Below, in pieces: positions 1 through 8,740 of a DNA stretch of 64,000 nt (its first letter is position 1; each line of letters begins with the position of its first letter). The stretch covers positions 101,785-165,784 of the forward strand of contig NZ_DRFV01000011.1 in assembly GCF_011050365.1 (NCBI RefSeq), given 5' to 3'. The stretch comes from Pseudohongiella sp. Lineage in GTDB: Bacteria > Pseudomonadota > Gammaproteobacteria > Pseudomonadales > Pseudohongiellaceae. The notes beneath the pieces were generated by a model that saw nothing but the letters and a program-made list of their open reading frames with translations, ran no database searches and was not told the origin of the DNA. Made by a program: the position numbers and the translations under genes.

Positions 1-1
1 G

Positions 2-310
2 CTTTACACCGAACACTTTGCACGAACATTTGCGGCCGGTGACGGCCAGCAGACACAGTCGGTGTTGACCCGCTATCTGGCCACCGCCGACCGGGCCGTG
101 GCAGGTGGACTCGGTGTCAACGCCGGTCACGATCTGAATCTGCAAAACCTGGCCCTGTTTCTGTCCGGCGGGCAGGTGCAGGAAGTTTCCATCGGTCATG
201 CCCTGATCGTTGAGTCGCTGGAGTTGGGCATGGATGAGGTGTTGCGCCGTTACCAGGCGATCTGTGGGGCGCCGCAGGCTGATGCGGGTGACGCCAACCG
301 TGGCGCGTAA
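2..310 (+). CDS. pdxJ: Pyridoxine 5'-phosphate synthase PdxJ, 3' fragment
   Basis: The reading frame is already open at the left edge, so only the last ~102 residues of a protein normally about 240 long are present. PdxJ condenses 3-amino-2-oxopropyl phosphate with 1-deoxyxylulose 5-phosphate to give pyridoxine 5'-phosphate in vitamin B6 synthesis. The C-terminal family signature is readable: a GLGVNAGHDLNLQNL stretch followed by VQEVSIGHALI, which correspond to the last strands of the TIM barrel that hold the phosphate and the product. The C-terminal tail overlaps the start of the following MFS gene. Identity is based on these motifs; the missing 5' part lies outside the window. Confidence 0.9.
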   Translation, partial: LYTEHFARTFAAGDGQQTQSVLTRYLATADRAVAGGLGVNAGHDLNLQNLALFLSGGQVQEVSIGHALIVESLELGMDEVLRRYQAICGAPQADAGDANRGA

Positions 311-1574
311 CGGCCCGGTATTCTACGGCTACTGGATCATCCTTGCCGCGTTTGTCACCCAGTTTGTCGCGGTGGGTTTGCAGAATTACATCATTGGTCC
401 GTTTACCATCCCGATGACGGAAACTTTTGACTGGACCCGTGCCGAATTTACCTCGGCACGCTCGATTGGCCAGATGGTCGCTGCCGTCACCGGCTTTTTC
501 ATCGGCGCCGGTGTCGACAAGTACGGCGGCCGTCCGTTTATTCTGGTCGGCGCAGTTATCCTCTCGATTTCTGTATTCCTGCTGGGCAGTGTGCAGACGC
601 TGAGCCAGTGGGTGCTGGTCAATGGCATCATACTGACCATTGGTGCTGCCATGATCGGCAACCTGGTGGTCAACGTGACACTGGGCAAATGGTTTGTCGA
701 ACGCCGCGGGCGTGCCGTTGCCCTGGCTGCCATGGGTGTGTCACTGAGTGGCGTGTTGTTGCCGGTGTTGACCACCTGGCTGGTGGATACCTTCGGCTGG
801 CGCCAGGCCTGGCATGTGCTGGGTATCGGAGCCGCAGTGCTGGTGCTTCCGGCCGCTCTGGTTATCCGGCGCAGTCCGGAAGACTACGCCATGAACCCGG
901 ACGGCCGCACCGCCGATGAGATGGCATCAGAGATGGGAGACAAGGCACGACTTGACTTCGCCAGCTCAATGACCCGGCGCCAGGCGATGCGTACCGGGCG
1001 CTTTTATGCCCTGGTGGTGGCCTTTGGGCTGTTCCAGATTTCCATTACCGTGATGTTATTGCAGACGGTGCCGTTCATGACCGATGCCGGGTATTCCAGG
1101 ATTGTGGCGGCCTCCATGATTTCAATTAGCTCGATACCTTCCTTCATCAGCAAGCCTTTCTGGGGCATCTTCATTGACCGCTACAGTGCCAGGCCGCTGG
1201 CGGCCATTGGCGCCGGCATTACCGGTTTTGCCCTGATCATCATTGTGCTGGCAGTACAGGCGCAAAACGATTTTCTGGTATACGCCGCGTTTCTGATCAT
1301 GGGTATCGGCTGGGGTGGCCTGATTCCGTTGCAGGAAGTGATCTGGGCGACCTTTTTCGGGCGGCGCTACCTCGGGTCGGTACGTGCCACGGCAATGCCT
1401 TTTACCTTTGCCATGACAGCCCTGGGGCCGGTGATGGCGGCAGCGTATTATGACCGGTTCGGCAATTACGATAATGCGTTTCTGTTGATGGCGTTCTGTA
1501 ATCTGGGGGCGGCAGCGATGCTGATGCTGATTTCAGACCAGCGGCCGGTGATCAAGGTCGATCCGTTGCCGTGA
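282..1574 (+). CDS. MFS transporter
   Basis: This is a polytopic carrier of about 430 residues with roughly twelve hydrophobic segments, typical of the major facilitator superfamily. The N-terminal YGYWIILAAFVTQFV helix, the cytoplasmic loop DKYGGRPF after helix 2 and the WFVERRGRAVALAAMG stretch in helix 4-5 resemble the monocarboxylate and oxalate/formate antiporter branches, but the substrate cannot be read from the sequence. I chose the ATG at 282, which overlaps the pdxJ end by 29 bases; an upstream in-frame start at 210 would add residues that look like a shadow of pdxJ. The 3' end overlaps tesA on the other strand by 23 bases. Confidence 0.85.
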   Translation: MRVTPTVARNGPVFYGYWIILAAFVTQFVAVGLQNYIIGPFTIPMTETFDWTRAEFTSARSIGQMVAAVTGFFIGAGVDKYGGRPFILVGAVILSISVFLLGSVQTLSQWVLVNGIILTIGAAMIGNLVVNVTLGKWFVERRGRAVALAAMGVSLSGVLLPVLTTWLVDTFGWRQAWHVLGIGAAVLVLPAALVIRRSPEDYAMNPDGRTADEMASEMGDKARLDFASSMTRRQAMRTGRFYALVVAFGLFQISITVMLLQTVPFMTDAGYSRIVAASMISISSIPSFISKPFWGIFIDRYSARPLAAIGAGITGFALIIIVLAVQAQNDFLVYAAFLIMGIGWGGLIPLQEVIWATFFGRRYLGSVRATAMPFTFAMTALGPVMAAAYYDRFGNYDNAFLLMAFCNLGAAAMLMLISDQRPVIKVDPLP

Positions 1575-2253
1575 GCACACCCTGCAAGACCGGCCACACA
1601 GTGTCCACAATCATGGGTTGCGCTGCAGCCGTCGGATGAATGCCGTCGTCCTGCATCAGTGCCGGGTTGTCGGCGATGCCCTCAAGCAGAAACGGGATCA
1701 GCACCAGGCCATATTCGTCAGCGAGTTCCTGGTATTGCGCATAAAACGGCGCGGTGTAACGCGGGCCATAATTGGGCGGAATCTGGATGCCCGCCAGAAT
1801 GACTCGTGCTCCGGCCTGCTGACTCATCTGTATCATGCGTTCGAGGTTCTGGCGGATACTGGTCACTGGTAGTCCGCGCAAACCATCATTGCCGCCCAGT
1901 TCCAGCATCACGATGTCCGGCTGGTGGGCGTCCAGCATGGCCGGCAGTCGGGCCAGACCACCGGCGGTGGTTTCGCCGCTGACACTGCCGTTGACCACTT
2001 GCAGGGCCGTGGACTCCTCGCGTAATTGTTGTTGCAGCAATGCCACCCAGCCATCACGCTCGTCCATGCGATAGGCGGCACTCAGGCTGTCGCCGAAAAC
2101 CAGCAACACGCCATCATCGCTTTCCGCACTGGTGCTGGCGCAAAAACCGGCAGCCAGCAAAAACACGCACAGCACAGCCGAGCGCAAGGCACTAAAATAG
2201 CGGACCTGAGGTCCGGGTGCAGGTAATCGGGTTGTCAGCGCTTTAACAGTCAT
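1552..2253 (-). CDS. tesA: Acyl-CoA thioesterase I / arylesterase TesA (SGNH hydrolase)
   Basis: This is a periplasmic SGNH/GDSL esterase of about 233 residues that hydrolyses acyl-CoA and other esters. The family blocks appear in order: GDSLSAAY with the nucleophile serine, a glycine block at NGSVSGETTAGG, LGGNDGLRG with the asparagine, and DGIHPTAAAQ with the Asp-His pair. A signal-peptide-like hydrophobic segment ending near AGFCASTSA precedes the catalytic domain. The start is the ATG at 2253; a TTG four codons earlier is possible. It is divergent from the ABC genes ybbA/ybbP, the same arrangement as in Escherichia coli, which supports the assignment. Confidence 0.92.
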   Translation of the reverse strand: MTVKALTTRLPAPGPQVRYFSALRSAVLCVFLLAAGFCASTSAESDDGVLLVFGDSLSAAYRMDERDGWVALLQQQLREESTALQVVNGSVSGETTAGGLARLPAMLDAHQPDIVMLELGGNDGLRGLPVTSIRQNLERMIQMSQQAGARVILAGIQIPPNYGPRYTAPFYAQYQELADEYGLVLIPFLLEGIADNPALMQDDGIHPTAAAQPMIVDTVWPVLQGVLTATDRP

Positions 2254-2257
2254 AACT

Positions 2258-2309
2258 CGGTACAATCTTGGTTTTGGTTAATCCGCTAGCGGTACAATGG
2301 TGGTTTTGG
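2258..2309 (+). repeat. Two direct repeats in the tesA/ybbA divergent intergenic region
   Basis: Two 20-base copies, 2258-2277 and 2290-2309, share CGGTACAAT and TGGTTTTGG and differ only at the two bases between them. They lie 32 bases apart, about three helical turns, immediately upstream of tesA. Each contains TACAAT, a plausible -10-like hexamer on the plus strand. They could be a regulator site or duplicated promoter elements; this is inference. Confidence 0.5.
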
Positions 2310-2488
2310 GCGACAGGCGGTCTTTGTGCCGCGCCAATACAGGTTAAAGTACTGTTAATACGTCGCGGATTCAATCCCGGTCCAGTGGCATGACCGTGAA
2401 ATGAACCGTTTTCCGGCGCGCGAGCGTATCATTTGTCAGCCTGCCAGCGATTGTCTGGCACCGCATTTACTCAGAGGCGATGGTCTGT

Positions 2489-3205
2489 ATGACAGCAATG
2501 ATTGAAGCCAGGCACCTGTCCAAGCAGGTGGCAACCAGTGAAGGCCAGTTGGTCATTCTGAAAGATATTTCGCTGAGCATTGACGCCGCCGAGGCGGTGG
2601 CCATTGTTGGCGTGTCCGGCTCCGGTAAATCGACTCTGCTGGGCCTGATGGCCGGCCTGGATAGCGCCAGTGGCGGTGATATGCTGCTTGACGGACAAAA
2701 CCTGAGCACCATGGATGAAGAGGAACGGGCCCAGCTGCGCGGCCGCTCTGTCGGGTTTGTGTTTCAGTCCTTTCAATTACTGCCCAGCCTGACGGCGCTG
2801 GAAAACGTGATGCTGCCCATCGAGTTGAAAAACGATCGTGACGCCCGTCAGAAGGCGGCCAATTTGTTACAACGGGTAGGGCTCGAGTCGCGCCTGCAGC
2901 ACTATCCCAATCAGTTGTCAGGCGGTGAGCAGCAGCGGGTAGCGATTGCACGCGCATTCGCGTCGCAGGCAAAAATCCTGTTTGCCGATGAACCGACCGG
3001 AAATCTTGATGCTGCCACCGGTGCCCGGGTCATTGATCTGTTGTTCTCGCTGAATGCCGAATTCGGCACTACGCTGGTGCTGGTCACGCACGATGATCGT
3101 CTGGCACAGCGCTGTGGCCGCATGGTGCGGCTGGTTGCCGGCGAGATCACCGAGGATGTCAGTGTCGACGTCGCCGCGAATGTCGGGGATGCGGCGCATG
3201 TCTGA
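2489..3205 (+). CDS. ybbA: ABC transporter ATP-binding protein, YbbA-like
   Basis: This cytoplasmic ATPase pairs with the large FtsX-type permease that follows. It shows Walker A GVSGSGKST, the Q-loop in FVFQSFQLLP, the signature LSGGEQQR, Walker B ILFADEPTGNLD and the switch histidine in LVTHD. It belongs to the LolD/MacB/YbbA class, whose members extrude or release lipophilic substrates rather than importing. The ATG at 2489 has a purine-rich AGAGG about eleven bases upstream; the in-frame ATG at 2480 sits too close to that site. Its stop overlaps the permease start by eight bases, indicating translational coupling. Confidence 0.92.
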   Translation: MTAMIEARHLSKQVATSEGQLVILKDISLSIDAAEAVAIVGVSGSGKSTLLGLMAGLDSASGGDMLLDGQNLSTMDEEERAQLRGRSVGFVFQSFQLLPSLTALENVMLPIELKNDRDARQKAANLLQRVGLESRLQHYPNQLSGGEQQRVAIARAFASQAKILFADEPTGNLDAATGARVIDLLFSLNAEFGTTLVLVTHDDRLAQRCGRMVRLVAGEITEDVSVDVAANVGDAAHV

Positions 3206-5831
3206 GTCTGCACAGACGGTCTCGGCGTCAGCCACAACCTTGATGCGGGTGGCCCTGCGCCTGTTATGGCGCGACTGGCGCGGCGGTGAGTTGCGCCTGT
3301 TATTGCTGGCCATGGTCATGGCCGTTACCTCGGTCAGCGGTATTGCCCTGTTTACCGATCGCCTGGAGCGGGCGCTGGTGCAGGAATCTGCCACCATGCT
3401 CGCCGCCGATCGTGTTCTCAGTGGTCGTCAGCAGCCGCCCCGCGAATGGTTGCAGGAAGCAGCACAGCGGGGCCTGGCGACGGCCGAGGTACAGGCATTC
3501 GCCTCCATGGTGTTCTCCGATCAGGGGAATTTGCTGGTCGCAGCCAAGGCCGTCAGTGAGGCTTATCCACTGCGCGGTGAGCTGCGCGTATCGGATCAGC
3601 CGTTCGGCGCCGCCTATACCGATAACGACGGCCCGGCCCGGGGTGAAGTCTGGGTCGAGTCGCGGGTACTGCCGGGGCTCGGCATTGATGTTGGCGATAC
3701 CCTGTATGTGGGTGATGGCGAGTTCGTGGTCAGTCGCGTACTGGTGCAGGAACCGGACCGGCAGCAGGGCGGCATGATGGATAATGCCGGGCCCCGGGTG
3801 TTGATGCACCTGGATGATGTGCCGGTGACCAATATCATTCAGCCAGGCAGCCGGGTGAGCTATCGTTATCTGTTTGCCGGTGAGCTCGCCGCGCTGGATG
3901 TGTATGCCGACTGGGTTCGTGAGCAGTCGGACGGTGATTTCCGGCTGCGCGATGTGCGCGACGAAAGTCAGGAAGTAAGTGAAGCGCTGGCGCGCGGCGA
4001 GAGCTTTCTGCTGCTGGGCAGTCTGTTTGCGGTGTTGCTGGCCGGTATCGCGATTGCCCTGACGGCGCGGCGCTACAGTGAACGACATTTTGATTACGCC
4101 GCCATCATGAAAACCCTGGGCTGTACCTCCAACCAGATATCCGCAATTTATTTTGGCATCCTGTTATCGCTGTTGATCATTGCTGTCGTGGTAGGTTCGT
4201 TATTGGGCTGGCTGGTACACGAAGGCATACTGATCCTGTTGCAGACGGTGATTCCCATTGCCTTGCCGGCAGCATCCCTGACGCCATTCTGGCTGGGCGC
4301 GCTGACCGCGTTCATCTGTCTGTTTGCGTTTGCCATGCCGCCGCTGCTGGCGCTGAAACACACCTCGCCGCTGCGCGTGCTGCGCAAGGACCTCGTCGAT
4401 GCCCCGCTGAGCACCGCGCTGCCCTATGTGTTTGGTATCGCCGGCGCTCTGGTGCTGATTGTCTGGTACAGCCAGGACCTGTTGATCAGCGTGATCCTGG
4501 TCGGCGCGGTAGCGGGCGTCGCACTGCTATTAAGTGCCATGTCATATCTATTATTGCGCACCGGGTCTGCGGCCGGTATGCGCGCCGGTAGTGCCTGGAT
4601 GCTGGCCATGTCGGCCGTGCGCCGCCGGCGAAGACAAAGCGTGTTGCAGGTGCTGGTGTTTTCACTGACCATCATGTCATTGCTGATTCTGGCGCTGCTG
4701 CGCACCGATCTGATCAATGACTGGCAGGCACAGCTGCCCGAGGACACGCCCAATCACTTCATGATGAATATCAGCGATAGTCAGGTTGCGGGTATGCAGA
4801 CGTTTCTGCAGGAGAACGAAGTCGACGCCAATCCGTTTTATCCCATGGTGTCGGCCGGCCTGTTGACCGTTAACGGCGCACCGGCGCCGCATCCCTGGGA
4901 CGATGATGACGATGAGCAGGGCCGCTCCACAATGACCGAACGCTCGGGTGACAACGACCGCGATGCTGACGCTGACCGGCAGGACACGGAAGCTGGCGGC
5001 GCGGACGCGACTGACAGACCGCAGCGCGTGGAGAACCGTCAGGTTACCTGGACGGCACAATTGCCACCGGACAATGAAGTTGTTGCCGGCAGCTGGTGGG
5101 CAGAGCAGAGCATTCCCGGTCGGGTGTCCGTGGAACGCGACTATGCCGAGCGCATTGATGTGAACCTGGGTGACGAGCTGGTGTTCCGGGTCAATGAGCA
5201 GGAAGTGACTGCCATTGTCGATAATATGCGCACAGTGCGCTGGGACAATATGCAGCCCAACTTCTTTTTTATCTTTTCACCGGGCACACTGGATCATCTG
5301 GGAGCAACTTACCTGTCGACGTTGTTGCTGGAGGGCCAGGAAAAGCTGCTGCTAAACGACCTGTTGCGCCAGTTCCCCACGATTGTGGTGCTGGAGGTTG
5401 ATGCCCTTATCGAGCAGATTCAGAGTATCATTGCCCAGGTCAGCTCCGCGATTGAGTTGATCGCCGGCCTGGTATTGATCGCCGGTGCGCTGGTTCTGTT
5501 GTCCTGTGTCAACGCGACACTGGATGAACGTTTCCGTGAGAATGCCATCCTGCGAACGCTGGGAGCGGGGCGTAAGCTGATCATGACTTCATTGTTGATC
5601 GAGTTCGCCTTTATCGGTCTGTTGGCCGGTGTCATTGCCACTGTGGGGGCGGAGCTCAGCCTGTATTATTTGCAGTCGGAGGTCTTCCAGCAGGAGTTCG
5701 CGTTGCACTATTGGGTGTGGATTGCCGGTCCTTTGGCAGGTACAGTCATTATTGCCGGGCTGGGGTTTGCGGCAACCCGCAAAGTCGTCAATAGCAGCCC
5801 GTTGGCAGTGCTCAGGCAATTGTCAGCTTGA
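3198..5831 (+). CDS. ybbP: ABC transporter permease, YbbP-like, FtsX family
   Basis: A large inner-membrane permease of 877 residues with an N-terminal helix, a long periplasmic region, a cluster of central helices and a C-terminal FtsX-type group. A second periplasmic region lies between the helix clusters. Within that second region, bases 4897-5028 encode a strongly acidic, low-complexity insert of about 45 residues rich in Asp, Glu, Arg and Gly, which helps explain why the protein is longer than my recollection of the ~800-residue E. coli protein. The start at 3198 overlaps ybbA. Together with tesA and ybbA it forms the conserved tesA-ybbAP neighbourhood; the exported substrate is not known. 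Confidence 0.9.
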   Translation: MSESAQTVSASATTLMRVALRLLWRDWRGGELRLLLLAMVMAVTSVSGIALFTDRLERALVQESATMLAADRVLSGRQQPPREWLQEAAQRGLATAEVQAFASMVFSDQGNLLVAAKAVSEAYPLRGELRVSDQPFGAAYTDNDGPARGEVWVESRVLPGLGIDVGDTLYVGDGEFVVSRVLVQEPDRQQGGMMDNAGPRVLMHLDDVPVTNIIQPGSRVSYRYLFAGELAALDVYADWVREQSDGDFRLRDVRDESQEVSEALARGESFLLLGSLFAVLLAGIAIALTARRYSERHFDYAAIMKTLGCTSNQISAIYFGILLSLLIIAVVVGSLLGWLVHEGILILLQTVIPIALPAASLTPFWLGALTAFICLFAFAMPPLLALKHTSPLRVLRKDLVDAPLSTALPYVFGIAGALVLIVWYSQDLLISVILVGAVAGVALLLSAMSYLLLRTGSAAGMRAGSAWMLAMSAVRRRRRQSVLQVLVFSLTIMSLLILALLRTDLINDWQAQLPEDTPNHFMMNISDSQVAGMQTFLQENEVDANPFYPMVSAGLLTVNGAPAPHPWDDDDDEQGRSTMTERSGDNDRDADADRQDTEAGGADATDRPQRVENRQVTWTAQLPPDNEVVAGSWWAEQSIPGRVSVERDYAERIDVNLGDELVFRVNEQEVTAIVDNMRTVRWDNMQPNFFFIFSPGTLDHLGATYLSTLLLEGQEKLLLNDLLRQFPTIVVLEVDALIEQIQSIIAQVSSAIELIAGLVLIAGALVLLSCVNATLDERFRENAILRTLGAGRKLIMTSLLIEFAFIGLLAGVIATVGAELSLYYLQSEVFQQEFALHYWVWIAGPLAGTVIIAGLGFAATRKVVNSSPLAVLRQLSA

Positions 5832-5896
5832 CGCCGGCCACAGTGCCGGGCCCGGCACACAGCGGCCGGCGGCCCGATGGTCTACAGGAGTCAGAT

Positions 5897-6589
5897 ATGA
5901 AATTGAATTTGTCATGGATGCCGCGCGTGCATCTGCAAGCAGTCAACGCCGGCGCGGGCACCATTAGAGCCATGGGCTCGGGTGCGCTGGTCGTGCTGTT
6001 GCTGACGGCCGGGCTCGCGCCGAACGTGCTGGCGCAGAGCTGGCTGATCAATCCGCCCGCGGAACTGAGCCGGGAGTGCGCCTATGGCGACTGCGAGAAT
6101 GGCTACGGTATTCTTGAGATTCGCACAGAGTTGGGCACCGACCGTTATGAAGGCACGTTCAGTGATGGCAAATTTGATGGCCAGGGTCGCTATGAACTCA
6201 TGGTCAGTCGCAGTGAACAGGCTTACTACGATGGTGACTGGGAGATGGGTGTGCGTGAGGGGCGCGGCACCTTCTGGAATGGCGTATCCAATTTATATAT
6301 CGGTCAGTGGCAGAATGATTTGCGCCATGGTCGCGGTGCGTATTTCTTTGGTGTGCAGGACTGGACGCCCAACAGACACTCCGAGCAGTGGCTGCAGAAT
6401 AATGTCGAAAATTACACGGGTGATTTTGTCGAAGATCTTTATGAGGGGTATGGTACCTACCGTTGGCCTGACGGGTCGCGTTACGAAGGCGAGTTTTATG
6501 CCAACGAAAAACACGGCAACGGAACGTTCTTCTACCCCACGGGTACCCGTCGGGAGCAGTACTGGCAGTATGGCCGTTTTATCCGCTGA
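5897..6589 (+). CDS. Secreted MORN-repeat protein
   Basis: About 230 residues. An N-terminal hydrophobic segment ending in an Ala-Gln-type cleavage site (NVLAQS) indicates export. The mature part consists of about five MORN motifs, for example YEGTFSDGKFDGQGRY, YDGDWEMGVREGRGTF, YIGQWQNDLRHGRGAY, YTGDFVEDLYEGYGTY and YEGEFYANEKHGNGTF. MORN repeats form beta-hairpin stacks that bind lipids or proteins; no enzymatic domain accompanies them here. The ATG at 5897 is preceded by CAGGAG seven bases upstream. Specific function is unknown. Confidence 0.85.
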   Translation: MKLNLSWMPRVHLQAVNAGAGTIRAMGSGALVVLLLTAGLAPNVLAQSWLINPPAELSRECAYGDCENGYGILEIRTELGTDRYEGTFSDGKFDGQGRYELMVSRSEQAYYDGDWEMGVREGRGTFWNGVSNLYIGQWQNDLRHGRGAYFFGVQDWTPNRHSEQWLQNNVENYTGDFVEDLYEGYGTYRWPDGSRYEGEFYANEKHGNGTFFYPTGTRREQYWQYGRFIR

Positions 6590-6636
6590 CAGCGTAAGCG
6601 CAGGCATAACTCTCTGATATCAACATAGGTAACTTC

Positions 6637-7275
6637 ATGGATTTGCAGTCTATCCGCCGTGAGTATCTCAGCGGCAGTTTAACGCGTGAGCATTTGCAAT
6701 CAGATCCGGTCGATCAATTCGGGCTGTGGCTGGAGCAGGCCATCAAAATGGAGCTGGCAGATCCGACCGCGATGGTACTGGCAACAGTCGGCGCCGATGG
6801 TCAACCGGGCCAGCGTGTGGTGTTGTTGAAGGGGTTTGATGAACACGGTTTTGTGTTTTTCACCAACTATGACAGCCGCAAGTCACGCGATATCGCTGCC
6901 AACTCGCATGTCAGTCTGCACTTCCCCTGGTACCCCATCGAGCGTCAGGTGCTGGTGTGCGGCGTGGCAGAAAAAGTCAGCGACGAGGAATCAACTGCCT
7001 ATTTTCAGAGCCGTCCCCGGGAGAGTCAATTGGGCGCCTGGGCCTCACCGCAAAGCCGGCCGCTGGCATCGCGCAGTGTGATGATGCAGCAGTTTGACAC
7101 GATCAAGGAAAAATTTGCCGATCAGGACATACCGAGGCCGGAATTTTGGGGTGGTTTCCGGGTCAGGCCGAGCCGCATTGAATTCTGGCAGGGCGGCGCC
7201 AACCGACTGCATGACCGCTTCCAGTACGCCCGCCAGGCCGACGGGCACTGGCAGGTTGATCGTCTGGCGCCGTGA
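6637..7275 (+). CDS. pdxH: Pyridoxamine 5'-phosphate oxidase PdxH
   Basis: FMN-dependent oxidase of 212 residues that converts pyridoxine or pyridoxamine 5'-phosphate to pyridoxal phosphate, the last step of the pathway that includes PdxJ. Family blocks are complete: RVVLLKGFDEHGFVFFTNYDSRKS for FMN and substrate phosphate, FPWYPIERQVLV, YFQSRPRESQLGAWAS, and the C-terminal PEFWGGFRVRP / EFWQGGANRLHDR signature. Length agrees with the ~218-residue E. coli enzyme. It stands alone, 47 bases after the MORN gene. Confidence 0.96.
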   Translation: MDLQSIRREYLSGSLTREHLQSDPVDQFGLWLEQAIKMELADPTAMVLATVGADGQPGQRVVLLKGFDEHGFVFFTNYDSRKSRDIAANSHVSLHFPWYPIERQVLVCGVAEKVSDEESTAYFQSRPRESQLGAWASPQSRPLASRSVMMQQFDTIKEKFADQDIPRPEFWGGFRVRPSRIEFWQGGANRLHDRFQYARQADGHWQVDRLAP

Positions 7276-7290
7276 TCGCCGTAAAAACTG

Positions 7291-8550
7291 TCAGCCTTTC
7301 CAGGCCGGCAGCTTTTGCGATACCAGTACGTTTTTCAGGCGCGCATATTGTGGCAACCCGTTTTTGTAGGGCGGGTAATCTTCGCCACGTATCAAAGGTG
7401 AGAAATAGTCGCGGGCTTTTTGTGTGATGCCAAAGCCGTCCGCGGTGATGTAGTCGCGCGGCATTGGCTTCTCAACATTGGCGACTTCGGATAAGGGCGC
7501 TTCGCCCACCGTCCAGCGATAGGTTTTGCCCGGTTTGCGCACGATGGTCGGCATCACTGCGCTTTTGCCGGCCAGGGCAAAATCCACTGCGGCCTTGCCC
7601 ATGGCGTATGCCTGCTCTACATCCGTCGCCGATGCAATGTGGCGCGCAGAGCGTTGCAGATAGTCCGCCACAGCCCAGTGGTATTTGTATCCCAGTTCCT
7701 GTTTGATCATGTTGGCCAGAAAAGGTGCCACACCGCCCAGTTGCGTATGACCGAACGCGTCCTTGCCGCCAGCGTCGGCCAGGAACTGGCCGTTGCTGTA
7801 ATGTGCGCCCTCGGATACCACCACGGCGCAGTAGCCGAACTTTTTGACACAGGCCTTTACCTTGCGCATGAAAGCAGCCTTGTTGAAGGCAATTTCCGGA
7901 AACAGAATAATGTGGGGTGCATCCCCTTCCTGCTCGGCAGCCAGGCCCGCCGCGCCGGCTATCCAGCCAGCGTGACGCCCCATGACTTCCATGACAAACA
8001 CCTTGGTGGAGCTTTCACACATGGAAGCGACATCCAGGCCGGCCTCGCGGATGGAGACCGCGACGTACTTGGCGACAGAGCCAAAGCCCGGGCAGTTGTC
8101 GGTGATGGGCAAATCATTGTCCACGGTTTTGGGAATACCGATGCAGGTGATCGGGAAACCTTCTTTCTGACTCAGCATGGAGACCTTGTTGGCCGTGTCC
8201 TGCGAATCGCCACCCCCGTTGTAAAGAAAATACCGGATATTGTGCGCACGAAACACCTCCATCAGGCGCTGGTACTCGGCACGGTTGTCGTCCAGACTCT
8301 TCAGTTTGTAACGGCAGGAGCCGAAGGCGCCAGCAGGTGTGTGGCGCAGTGCGGCGATGGTGGCCGCTGTTTCCTTGCTGGTGTCGATAAGCTCTTCGGT
8401 GAGGGCACCGATAATACCGTTCCTGCCCGCATACACCTTGCCGATCTCGGCTTTGTGCTGGCGTGCGGTTTCAATCACTCCGCAGGCGCTGGCATTGATG
8501 ACAGCGGTGACGCCGCCGGACTGGGCGTAGAATAGATTAGCTTTAGCCAT
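7291..8550 (-). CDS. pfp: Pyrophosphate-dependent 6-phosphofructokinase
   Basis: 419 residues of the PfkA superfamily, phosphorylating fructose 6-phosphate in glycolysis. The substrate loop GIPKTVDND carries lysine where ATP enzymes have glycine, a residue known to mark pyrophosphate use, and MEVMGRHAGW is the fructose-6-phosphate block. In the nucleotide/PPi loop the sequence is NGGGDS (near 8200-8220): the aspartate at the E. coli 104 position is PPi-like, but the preceding metal-ligand aspartate (position 103) is glycine. Dependence on PPi is inferred from these residues. The gene is convergent with pdxH. Confidence 0.9.
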   Translation of the reverse strand: MAKANLFYAQSGGVTAVINASACGVIETARQHKAEIGKVYAGRNGIIGALTEELIDTSKETAATIAALRHTPAGAFGSCRYKLKSLDDNRAEYQRLMEVFRAHNIRYFLYNGGGDSQDTANKVSMLSQKEGFPITCIGIPKTVDNDLPITDNCPGFGSVAKYVAVSIREAGLDVASMCESSTKVFVMEVMGRHAGWIAGAAGLAAEQEGDAPHIILFPEIAFNKAAFMRKVKACVKKFGYCAVVVSEGAHYSNGQFLADAGGKDAFGHTQLGGVAPFLANMIKQELGYKYHWAVADYLQRSARHIASATDVEQAYAMGKAAVDFALAGKSAVMPTIVRKPGKTYRWTVGEAPLSEVANVEKPMPRDYITADGFGITQKARDYFSPLIRGEDYPPYKNGLPQYARLKNVLVSQKLPAWKG

Positions 8551-8740
8551 GAAGAAACCTGTGTGCTGCCTGCGAGTATGATGTTTGTGCCACGCCGGGT
8601 CCGGATGTCAGTGCCGGGGCCAGGCGGGTAGTGCAATGTGGGCTGTGTCGGGCATAATGTTACAAAGTGCCCGCTGGCTTGGCAATCAATGACGCTCAAT
8701 TGCTGTGGTCAGGCGGCTATTAAACCATACAGGATACATA

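Noticed and set aside
2360..2392. GATTCAATCCCGGT, resembling a tRNA T-loop
   Set aside because: The flanking five bases do not pair, and no anticodon arm or acceptor stem can be found upstream.
3300..4088. Open frame of about 260 codons antisense to the YbbP permease
   Set aside because: Shadow of a conserved permease with no start signal or known fold.
7639..8535. Long open frame (about 298 codons) antisense to the phosphofructokinase gene
   Set aside because: It is entirely complementary to a well-supported gene, has no ribosome site and no recognisable domain; common in GC-rich DNA.
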